The notes under the pieces were generated by a model that had not been told where the DNA came from, did no database searches, and was given only the letters and a program-made list of their open reading frames with translations. Of a stretch of DNA of 64,000 nt, positions 53,449 through 60,665 are shown in pieces. Each line of letters starts with the position of its first letter. The stretch's first letter is position 1. Where the stretch lies: assembly GCF_042683685.1 (NCBI RefSeq), contig NZ_JBHUOP010000002.1, positions 310,001-374,000 of the forward strand. Direction: 5' to 3'. The position numbers were made by a program, and so were the translations under genes. This stretch comes from Timonella corticicola. GTDB taxonomy: Bacteria; Actinomycetota; Actinomycetes; Actinomycetales; Cellulomonadaceae.

Positions 53449-53544
53449 GGGCCAAGACATTCCGCTTGTGCGGCGTCTTAGCCCTGTGCTGGCTCCGGGT
53501 GGAAAATTGGTCAGGCGTTTGCCCGCACGGCCCCACCGGGAGCC
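53449..53544 (-). promoter_or_regulatory. Candidate transcription attenuator of aroG
   Basis: On the minus transcript, segment 1 at 53544-53536 can pair with segment 2 at 53498-53491 (ggctcc(c)gg with ccggagcc). Segment 2 can also pair with segment 3 through agcc/ggct. Segments 3 and 4 form a strong hairpin at 53484-53449 (gggctaagac/gtcttggccc, with inner ccgc/gcgg), followed by ttcgtc. The classical 1:2/2:3/3:4 layout sits between the leader peptide and aroG. Confidence 0.55.
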
Positions 53545-53576
53545 TGCGTAAACTGCCAATACCAACGTCCGGTCAT
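53511..53576 (-). CDS. Aromatic-residue leader peptide of aroG
   Basis: 21 residues beginning MTGRWYWQF; five of residues 4-9 (RWYWQF) are Arg/Trp/Tyr/Trp/Phe, and Trp, Tyr and Phe are the end products controlled by DAHP synthase. The ATG is seven bases after a -10-like tacgtt, so translation is probably leaderless. Ribosome stalling at these codons would control the hairpins after it. Confidence 0.72.
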   Translation of the reverse strand: MTGRWYWQFTQAPGGAVRANA

Positions 53577-53583
53577 GCACACT

Positions 53584-53612
53584 AACGTAGCACGGCCACC
53601 ATCCATGCTCAA
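53584..53612 (-). promoter_or_regulatory. Probable sigma-A-type promoter of the aroG leader
   Basis: -35 ttgagc (53612-53607), 17-base spacer, -10 tacgtt (53589-53584), on the minus strand. The predicted start site falls at or just before the leader ATG. Confidence 0.62.
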
Positions 53613-53699
53613 GGTATGGTGACTAACGTCCTACACTCCGGACTACTGTCGCTCCACGAACACTCGTATCCGCTCGGCCAACTTGCCGCCAACCGCAAC

Positions 53700-53767
53700 C
53701 GATGGGGCGAAATTAGCCCAGATACCCACGTAAAAACTATGCACCCGGAACAAAAAACACCCCACCG
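53700..53767. repeat. Dispersed palindromic element, family 1, copy B
   Basis: 68 bases from cgatggggcg to ccccaccg, with gcccagatac in common with copy A and an A-rich aaaaaac before the end. It lies between the aroG promoter and the asd terminator. Confidence 0.65.
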
Positions 53768-53808
53768 ACAAACCCGCGAACACGTACTTCTGCTATACCC
53801 CACAGCAA

Positions 53809-53845
53809 AGCGGGGAGCACAACCACATAGGTCGTGCTCCCTGCT
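53809..53845 (-). terminator. Terminator of asd
   Basis: 16-bp stem agcggggagcacaacc / ggtcgtgctccctgct (two imperfect pairs), loop acata; ttt follows on the minus strand, 12 bases past the stop. Confidence 0.82.
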
Positions 53846-53857
53846 CAGACGTGGACG

Positions 53858-54985
53858 TCAGGCTTGCTTGCCGCAACCGCAGTTGCCACATCCGCAGCCG
53901 CCACCACCCTGGCCGCCGGATGCTTCCATCTCGGCACCCCAGCGGATGGCGTTGGCGAGGATTTCGGCGATCTGCACGGCGTTCAGTGCAGCGCCCTTGC
54001 GCAGGTTGTCGTTCGAGATGAACAGGACGAGTCCCCTGTTGCCGTCTACCGACTGGTCTTGGCGGATACGTCCGACGAGGCTTGGATCAGCTCCAGCCGC
54101 AGCGAGCGGGCTCGGCACCTCAACGAGTTCCACTCCGGGAGCATCAGCCAAGATCTCGGCCGCTTGCTCAGGGGTGATGTCGTTTTCGAACTCGGCGTTC
54201 ACGGACAGCGAGTGGCCGGAGAACACCGGAACCCGCACGCAGGTACCCGATACCTTGAGGTCCGGAATACCGAGGATCTTGCGGGATTCGTTGCGTAGCT
54301 TCTGCTCCTCATCGGTTTCGTTCGAACCGTCCTCGACCACCGAACCGGCGAGCGCAACCACGTTGAACGCTACGTTGTGCACGTACTTCTTCGGCTCCGG
54401 CAACTGCACGGCCGAACCGTCGCGGACCAGACCAAGCAGGTCCTGCGAAGCACCGGCCAGAATCTGCTCCTCAAGTTCCTGCGCGCCGGCAAGACCGGAA
54501 CCGGAAACCGCCTGGAACGTGGTGACTACCAGGCGCTTGAGGCCAGCGGCCTCGTGTAGTGGCTTGAGAACCGGCATAGCGGCCATGGTGGTGCAGTTCG
54601 GGTTCGCGATGATGCCCTTCTCTGCATCAGCAATCGCCTCGGGGTTCACTTCGGACACGATCAGCGGCACCTGCGGGTCCAAGCGCCAAGCGGAGGAGTT
54701 GTCCACCACGAATGCGCCCGCCTCAGCGAACTTTGGCGCGAATTCCTTGGACGTGCCTCCACCAGCGGAGAAGATCGCGATGTCGATACCCGCAAGGTCC
54801 GCGGTAGCGACATCCTCAACAACAATGTCCACGCCGTTCACGGCAATGGTCTTGCCAGCGCTACGCGCGGATGCGAAAAGACGAAGCGAGGAATACTCGA
54901 ATCCACGCTGCTCGACGAGGTCACGCATGACCTGACCAACCTGACCGGTCGCACCTACGATGGCGAGGTTCAGTGGGGTGCTCAT
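53858..54985 (-). CDS. asd: Aspartate-semialdehyde dehydrogenase with Cys/Gly-rich C-terminal tail
   Basis: 375 residues; most relatives have about 340-350. NADP motif GATGQVG at 11-17, catalytic Cys in NPNCTTMA near 133, and the AGAQELEEQ / VPVFSGHSL / IRQDQS regions are standard. The extra residues after the last core helix (AILANAIRWGAEMEA) are GGQGGGGCGCGNCGCGKQA, with four Cys spaced like a small metal-binding knuckle. Reaction: aspartyl phosphate to aspartate semialdehyde in lysine, threonine, methionine and diaminopimelate synthesis. Follows lysC at 72 bases; same direction. Confidence 0.95.
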   Translation of the reverse strand: MSTPLNLAIVGATGQVGQVMRDLVEQRGFEYSSLRLFASARSAGKTIAVNGVDIVVEDVATADLAGIDIAIFSAGGGTSKEFAPKFAEAGAFVVDNSSAWRLDPQVPLIVSEVNPEAIADAEKGIIANPNCTTMAAMPVLKPLHEAAGLKRLVVTTFQAVSGSGLAGAQELEEQILAGASQDLLGLVRDGSAVQLPEPKKYVHNVAFNVVALAGSVVEDGSNETDEEQKLRNESRKILGIPDLKVSGTCVRVPVFSGHSLSVNAEFENDITPEQAAEILADAPGVELVEVPSPLAAAGADPSLVGRIRQDQSVDGNRGLVLFISNDNLRKGAALNAVQIAEILANAIRWGAEMEASGGQGGGGCGCGNCGCGKQA

Positions 54986-55057
54986 AAAAAATCCTTCGCC
55001 GCACTCAAGCGGACTTGTCTGCGAGACGTAGCCGTCTCGTCGAAAATCAAAAAGAAC

Positions 55058-56368
55058 CTAGCGGCCAGTACCCGCGTACACGACGGCTTCTACGTCGCCG
55101 TCCAACCCAAACGCGGTGTGCACTGCACGCACTGCATCGTTCAGGGAGTCCTGGCGAGTCACCACAGAGATGCGAATCTCCGAGGTGGAGATCATCTCGA
55201 TGTTGATACCCGCATCGCGCAGCGCGGCAAACAGTTTCGCCGAAACACCGGGACTGGACTTCATACCTGCACCGATCAGGGAGACTTTGCCGATCTGGTC
55301 GTCGAACTGCAGCGAGTCGAACTTGATCTCGTCCTTCACGGCACGCAACGCGGCGAGAGCCTGCGGACCATCAGCCTCAGGCAACGTAAAGGAGATATCG
55401 GTCAGACCGGTTGCCGCAGCGGACACGTTCTGCACGATCATGTCGATATTCGCACCCGAGGTCGCAACCACCTCGAAGATCCTGGCAGCGGTACCGGGAA
55501 CGTCCGGCACGCCAACAATCGTGATCTTCGCTTCCGAACGGTCGTGCGCAACACCGGTGATGATTGGATCTTCCACGGTCGATTCCTCGGTTTCTTCGCT
55601 CGCGGCGTTGGCCGCACCAGCGCCAACCACAGCAGGGACATTGGTGACTAGGGTTCCGGTCTTACCGGAGAAGGAAGAGCGCACGTGGATTGGGACACCG
55701 TAGCGTCGACCGAACTCCACGCAGCGCAGCATGAGCACCTTGGCGCCACAGGCGGCCATCTCAAGCATCTCTTCGTACGTAATACGGTCCACCTTCTTGG
55801 CGGACGGAACAATGCGCGGATCGGCGGTGAACACGCCGTCAACATCGGTGTAGATCTCGCACACATCGGCACTCAACCCAGCCGCGAGCGCAACGGCGGT
55901 CGTGTCCGAACCACCACGACCAAGGGTGGTGACATCATTCGAGGACTTGTTGACACCCTGGAATCCGGCCACGATAGCGACCGTGCCCTTTTCGATGGTC
56001 TCGCGGATCCGTACGGGAACCACGTCGACGATGTGCGCCTTACCGTACACGGCATCGGTGATAACACCGGCCTGCTGGCCCGTAAACGATTTGGCTTTCA
56101 CGCCGAGGTTGTTGATCGCCATCGCGAGAAGCGACATGGAAATGCGCTCGCCAGCGGTGAGGAGAATATCCATTTCGCGCTGGGGTGGCATTGGGGTGAC
56201 TTGGTTGGCCAGGTCAATGAGTTCGTCGGTTGTGTCTCCCATTGCGGAAACGACAACTACAACGTCATTGCCTGCCTTCTTAGCTTCGGCGACGCGCTTT
56301 GCCACGCGCTTGATGCTCTCTGCGTCAGATACAGAAGAGCCGCCGTATTTTTGCACAATTAAGGCCAC
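55058..56368 (-). CDS. lysC: Aspartokinase
   Basis: 436 residues with GTG start (ggag upstream). Kinase domain: KYGGSSV near 8, GRGGSDTTAVALAAG near 150-165, EIYTDVDGVFTADPRIV. Two ACT domains follow after a Glu/Ser/Thr-rich linker (NAASEETEESTVED, about 252-265), which is longer than in corynebacterial LysC. First step of the aspartate pathway, normally feedback-regulated by lysine plus threonine. A beta subunit from an internal start, as in corynebacteria, is possible but not visible as a strong site. Confidence 0.96.
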   Translation of the reverse strand: MALIVQKYGGSSVSDAESIKRVAKRVAEAKKAGNDVVVVVSAMGDTTDELIDLANQVTPMPPQREMDILLTAGERISMSLLAMAINNLGVKAKSFTGQQAGVITDAVYGKAHIVDVVPVRIRETIEKGTVAIVAGFQGVNKSSNDVTTLGRGGSDTTAVALAAGLSADVCEIYTDVDGVFTADPRIVPSAKKVDRITYEEMLEMAACGAKVLMLRCVEFGRRYGVPIHVRSSFSGKTGTLVTNVPAVVGAGAANAASEETEESTVEDPIITGVAHDRSEAKITIVGVPDVPGTAARIFEVVATSGANIDMIVQNVSAAATGLTDISFTLPEADGPQALAALRAVKDEIKFDSLQFDDQIGKVSLIGAGMKSSPGVSAKLFAALRDAGINIEMISTSEIRISVVTRQDSLNDAVRAVHTAFGLDGDVEAVVYAGTGR

Positions 56369-56958
56369 GGTTTGCTCCGTCCTAGGCTGGTCCCGTCGAT
56401 CTAAACGTCCACCAGGTAGTGTTTGAACCCCTCAATCATAGGTGGTTTGGGCGGGCGGCTGGTAGGACTGTCCGCCTACCGGTTGTGTGACATTGACTTG
56501 ACTTGCGGACAAAGTAGTGAAGTGGAGTGTAGGGGTCTCACGAAGCAGACCCTACCGGAACGGGAACGAATGCAGTTCGCAACAAACAAGCACCTTCCTT
56601 GGCGACGATCTGGCGGTTGCTCCCGCTCCGTGCGACCCAGCCGGGCTGGGGCGGAAATGGATGCGCGCAACAGCGCTGTTCGTCGGCAATCTGGAAAATA
56701 CCACCATGCCCTCGCTTTCACTCTCTGTGAACCCACTTCCTCAGAGTCGGTGGGGTGTTCTTGGTCCGGGTACACCCATCGACTGGGTGTACCCGGACCA
56801 AAAACACCCCACCGACTTTTCGCCACAGGCCCCGGTCTTTTACGCCGCAGGACGCACCCACGGGTGCGCCCTGGGGACTACCCAGATGCCATGAGCCATC
56901 TGCCAATTCATACCGGAGGTTGATTACCACAGCCGGTTGCTGGACCTACGCTTGTCGT
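56369..56958. other. Intergenic region between divergent lysC and ABC genes
   Basis: Contains promoter space for both directions, repeat copy C at 56746-56816, and a small gcgcacccacgggtgcg-like hairpin near 56849-56870. Open frames here mostly run through the palindrome and lack ribosome-binding sites; I see no gene. Confidence 0.6.
56746..56816. repeat. Dispersed palindromic element, family 1, copy C (near-perfect 33-bp arms)
   Basis: Arms 56746-56778 and 56784-56816 match at 32 of 33 positions around the loop tcgac; a tttt follows. It shares the cggtggggtgtt / acaccccaccg ends with the right half of copy B and the general layout of copies A and D. Confidence 0.75.
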
Positions 56959-58038
56959 ATGCCAAATCCATTCGACGCCGCAGGCTCGGACAACGAGCAG
57001 CCCACCACGGACACAACGTTCGCGGTGCCGCTTGCACACGCTGCCCCCAGCGCCCCGGACAGTGTCTCGTCCGAAGGCACCAGCACCGCAGCCGCGGGCG
57101 CACTCGTCAACTCCGCCACAACCTGTAACTCGATCATCGAAACGACCAACGTTGTCCGTCTCTTTGGTGATTTCGTTGCCGTCAGCGGTGCCACCCTCTC
57201 CGTCAAGGAAGGCAGCGTTACCGCGCTGATCGGCCCCAACGGTTCCGGTAAAACCACGCTCATGCTGATGCTCGTGGGTTTGCTTGCCCCACACAGTGGG
57301 TCGATCAAGGTGTGTGGGTTCGATCCCGTCACGCAGAACCACGAGGTCCGCTCGCAAGTGGGGTGGATGCCCGACCAGTTTGGCATGTGGGACACGCTGA
57401 CCTGCTACGAAGCCCTCGTCATGACCGGCGCAACCTACCGGATGTCTCCCGAGGAAAGCGCGCAGCGCGCAGACGAACTGCTCAACCTCGTGCATCTCAT
57501 GGAGTTCCGCGGCAAGCAGGCACACGTCCTTTCCCGTGGCCAGAAGCAACGTCTTGGGCTTGCTCGCGCGCTCATGCACCGGCCTCGACTGCTAATTCTC
57601 GACGAACCGGCAAACGGCCTCGATCCGCGCTCCCGCATTGAGCTACGCGGCATCATCCGCGAGCTCGCCGAACAGGGAACCACGATCCTGATCTCAAGTC
57701 ACGTGCTCGCGGAACTCGATGAGATGGTGGATTCGGCGATCTTCATCTCGGGTGGCCGCACGGTCGCTCAAGAGACCGTGGACGAGGCGCGCCAGGCACG
57801 TAGCAACTGGCAGGTTCGCGCGACGGATCGCGCCGCACTCGTGTCATGGCTTGATTCCATTCACATCGCATTCGCACAGAACACGGATGGCTCCGTACTC
57901 GTCAACATCGCCGGTGAGGAAAACGCTGCACGCTTCCTGAAGGATGCGATCACCACTGGTGTTCCGGTTGTTGAGTTCCGCCCACAGGGTGGAGCACTTG
58001 AGAGCACCTACCTGGCCCTGAACGAGGAGCGCCGCTGA
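56959..58038 (+). CDS. ABC transporter ATP-binding protein
   Basis: 359 residues from ATG 56959; longer in-frame starts run back through repeat copy C and are rejected. Walker A GPNGSGKTT near 99, signature LSRGQKQRLG (Ser-Arg-Gly in place of Ser-Gly-Gly), Walker B LLILDEPANGLD and switch His in SSHVL. N-terminal 65 residues are Ala/Ser/Thr-rich and poorly conserved. ATPase of a two-gene exporter with the permease one base downstream. Possibly leaderless. Confidence 0.93.
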   Translation: MPNPFDAAGSDNEQPTTDTTFAVPLAHAAPSAPDSVSSEGTSTAAAGALVNSATTCNSIIETTNVVRLFGDFVAVSGATLSVKEGSVTALIGPNGSGKTTLMLMLVGLLAPHSGSIKVCGFDPVTQNHEVRSQVGWMPDQFGMWDTLTCYEALVMTGATYRMSPEESAQRADELLNLVHLMEFRGKQAHVLSRGQKQRLGLARALMHRPRLLILDEPANGLDPRSRIELRGIIRELAEQGTTILISSHVLAELDEMVDSAIFISGGRTVAQETVDEARQARSNWQVRATDRAALVSWLDSIHIAFAQNTDGSVLVNIAGEENAARFLKDAITTGVPVVEFRPQGGALESTYLALNEERR

Positions 58039-58039
58039 T

Positions 58040-59188
58040 ATGACTGTCACCGAAAACACCACTGGACCGATTCCAGAAGCCACTCCCTCAGCGTCGCCCA
58101 CGCCAAAGCGCCCGGTGCTGACGTGGCATGGCCTCAAAACCGTCGCACAGTTGGAACTCATGCAGCGGGTGCGGTCCTCACGCTGGAAGACCACGCTGCT
58201 GCTCTGGTTCATCGGCGTTGGCGCGATCTGCGTTCTCATCGCAACCGCCATTCAGGCGAACTCTTACGGGACTCGCCCGGTGGGAGCCGCTATCTTCGCG
58301 GCCAACGTGTATTTCATCCTGTTCATGGGTCTACTCATCACCCCAACGCTCAGTTCCACGGCGATCAACGGCGACAGAGACAAGGGGACCCTGGCGATCC
58401 TGCAGGCTTCGCTTCTGACGCCGCTGGAAATCACGCTCGGTAAGCTTGCTGCAAGCTGGTTCGCGTCGCTCGCGTTCCTGTTCGTATCCGTGCCATTCAT
58501 CTTCTGGGCCTTCGCCGCAGGTGGGGTATCCGCACGCGCCGTGTTTTCCTCGCTGATCATGATGGCGTTCTTGCTGCTCGTGGTCTGCGCGGTGTCGCTG
58601 TACTTCTCCGCACGCACCCCAAAGCTCGCTGGATCGACCGTTTCCTCCTACGGCTTCGTCGCGTTCACCTGCCTGATCTCACTGATCATCTGGGGCCTGT
58701 TGCTCGCCACGGTCACCTCCACCGTGACCGTGCGCCAATATTCGGGCGTTGACTACGACAGCGTGACCGGTGACCCCACCCGCTGCGAGATGAGCACGTA
58801 CACAGAGCAGCGCACCCACCAGGACAAGTTCTGGCCTCTACTTGCGCTCAACCCATTCGTGCTGGTGGCTGACGTGTCCGCCCCACAGGTCTCCGAATTC
58901 GACTCACGCGTATACCAGGACGAGTACCTACGTGAACTCGCCTCCGGAGTGCGCCAGACCCGTCTGAGCGACGCGTTCACCTACACCGATAGCTGGTGCA
59001 CTGAAGACGGTCAGATCCGTACCCGCCAGGAATACAACGACTACCAGGCAATCAGCAAGGTTGGCGACCCAGTCTGGCCGGTCGGTGTGGCCATCCATCT
59101 TGTGATCGGCGGGCTTGCCGTATGGCGCACCACCAAGCGCCTATCCACTCCGTATGCAGAGCTCCCGAAGGGCGTACGCATCGCATAG
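58040..59188 (+). CDS. ABC transporter permease (ABC-2 type)
   Basis: 382 residues, about seven helices (near 55-78, 85-108, 140-165, 175-195, 205-225 and 345-365). An extracytoplasmic region between helices (about 230-345) holds two Cys and many Tyr/Asp. Pairs with the ATPase gene just upstream (1-base gap). Substrate unknown. Ends at a long bidirectional terminator. Confidence 0.88.
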   Translation: MTVTENTTGPIPEATPSASPTPKRPVLTWHGLKTVAQLELMQRVRSSRWKTTLLLWFIGVGAICVLIATAIQANSYGTRPVGAAIFAANVYFILFMGLLITPTLSSTAINGDRDKGTLAILQASLLTPLEITLGKLAASWFASLAFLFVSVPFIFWAFAAGGVSARAVFSSLIMMAFLLLVVCAVSLYFSARTPKLAGSTVSSYGFVAFTCLISLIIWGLLLATVTSTVTVRQYSGVDYDSVTGDPTRCEMSTYTEQRTHQDKFWPLLALNPFVLVADVSAPQVSEFDSRVYQDEYLRELASGVRQTRLSDAFTYTDSWCTEDGQIRTRQEYNDYQAISKVGDPVWPVGVAIHLVIGGLAVWRTTKRLSTPYAELPKGVRIA

Positions 59189-59256
59189 CGCGACGTCACC
59201 GCTCGCATTCTGCTGTTGACACCAGAGCAACTGGGCGAGATCGCATACTAGATGTC

Positions 59257-59314
59257 AACTGAAACGGCTGTGGGTCTCCCGGTTTGAACCGGGAGACCCA
59301 CAGCCGTTTCAGTT
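59257..59314. terminator. Very long bidirectional terminator (28-bp perfect stem)
   Basis: Arms 59257-59284 and 59287-59314 are perfect complements with a two-base loop; aactgaaac at one end and gtttcagtt at the other act as A/T tracts. It lies between the convergent ABC permease and DUF5063 genes and overlaps the DUF5063 stop codon by one base. Confidence 0.92.
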
Positions 59315-59940
59315 CAGTCCGCGTCCGCGAACAACGCCTGATAGCGGGCTTCCTCAGCCACGTCGTCGGGCACATCGAGTCGCAAGTGCATGAGCATGAA
59401 CTGCAAGACCCGCAACACACCGCTGGCGCGCTCGCCCCACGTGGAGATGTAAGAGTACTGCCACCACCACAGAGCCTCGATCTGGTTCCCTGAATCGTAG
59501 TGGTGCAGCCCGTGAGTCAGACACTCAATGATCGTGGCGATATCCGCTGAGATTTCCGAATCCTCGACCTCCTCATCAGCGATCGGGTCGACGATTTCCG
59601 GGTATTCGTCGAGTTCACCGAACCGCTTGCGCAGTGCCTCTCGGAGCGGGTCAAGGTCCACCTGTCCCTCAAGGTCGGGCTCGAATCGTTTGGGAGGCAC
59701 GATATCGGTGACCGCACCCAGATGCGCTCCCGCACTCAGCAGGTCGGACAGTGCCAGAACCATCAGCGAGATATCTGCGTCCGGGTTTGAACCCGATGCC
59801 ACATCAACGGAGGTTTTAATGAAGCCACGAATCCGCGGCACCACATAGGACGCGAGTTCTCGCAGTGCCTCGAGTGGCAGCACCACGTGTATCTCGTCGG
59901 TGGTGTCCTGCACTGTCGCTGGAGTACTCGGGTCCGTCAT
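59314..59940 (-). CDS. DUF5063 family protein
   Basis: 208 residues, acidic, largely helical (for example EALRELASYVVPRIRGFIKTS and DPLREALRKRFGELDEYPEIVDP). DUF5063 occurs almost always after recR in actinobacteria; function unknown. Ends inside the long terminator hairpin. Confidence 0.88.
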   Translation of the reverse strand: MTDPSTPATVQDTTDEIHVVLPLEALRELASYVVPRIRGFIKTSVDVASGSNPDADISLMVLALSDLLSAGAHLGAVTDIVPPKRFEPDLEGQVDLDPLREALRKRFGELDEYPEIVDPIADEEVEDSEISADIATIIECLTHGLHHYDSGNQIEALWWWQYSYISTWGERASGVLRVLQFMLMHLRLDVPDDVAEEARYQALFADAD

Positions 59941-59962
59941 TGCTCGTCCTTAAGCTTCTATG

Positions 59963-60559
59963 TCACGCCATCTGGCGTCGGCCCTCGAAGGCTCGTCCCA
60001 GCGTGACCTCGTCTGCGTACTCTAAGTCTCCCCCGACAGGTAGGCCAGACGCGAGTCGGGTCACGCTGATCCCCATCGGGGTGAGGAGTCGTGCCAGGTA
60101 GATCGCTGTGGCCTCGCCCTCAACGTTCGGGTCCATTGCAAGGATGATCTCCTGCACCTGGCCGTCGGCGAGACGCCCCAGAAGTTCCTTGATGCTCAGG
60201 TCATCCGGGCCGATGTTGTCCATCGGGTTAATCGCGCCGCCGAGCACATGGTAACGACCACGGAACTCACGGGTACGTTCGATCGCCACGACGTCCTTGG
60301 CCTCTTCGACCACGCAGATCACTGCGGCAGAACGGCGCGGGTCCTGGCAGATCCGGCACAGTTCCTCCTCGGCAACGTTTCCGCAGATCGTACAGAAGCG
60401 AACACGCGCCTTGACCTCGGTGAGCGCGTCCACGAGCCGCTGCACGTCATCGCGGTCCGCTGCGAGGATGTGGAACGCAATGCGCTGGGCGCTCTTGGGC
60501 CCCACGCCCGGGAGTCGGCCGAGTTCATCGATTAGGTCTTGTACCGCGCCTTCATACAC
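59963..60559 (-). CDS. recR: Recombination mediator RecR
   Basis: 198 residues: helix-hairpin-helix LPGVGPKSAQRIAFHI, zinc finger Cys-x2-Cys-x9-Cys-x2-Cys (CTICGNVAEEELCRIC), and a Toprim domain (about 78-175) with the Walker-B-like region and VGGDLEYADEVTLGRAFEGR end. Loads RecA with RecF/RecO at gaps. Located 106 bases after dnaX, without the ybaB gene often found between them. Confidence 0.97.
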   Translation of the reverse strand: MYEGAVQDLIDELGRLPGVGPKSAQRIAFHILAADRDDVQRLVDALTEVKARVRFCTICGNVAEEELCRICQDPRRSAAVICVVEEAKDVVAIERTREFRGRYHVLGGAINPMDNIGPDDLSIKELLGRLADGQVQEIILAMDPNVEGEATAIYLARLLTPMGISVTRLASGLPVGGDLEYADEVTLGRAFEGRRQMA

Positions 60560-60665
60560 GGCTACAAGCCTACTGCGTTAATGGCATTACCACGCCCGTT
60601 TTCGGGTGTGTTCCCTCACGCTCACGCGGGCGATATCTCAGGGTTGAGTCGTGGCCCACCCTGAA

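Noticed and set aside
56423..56923. 166-residue plus-strand open frame
   Set aside because: Runs through repeat copy C; the ABC gene start at 56959 and lysC explain the context.
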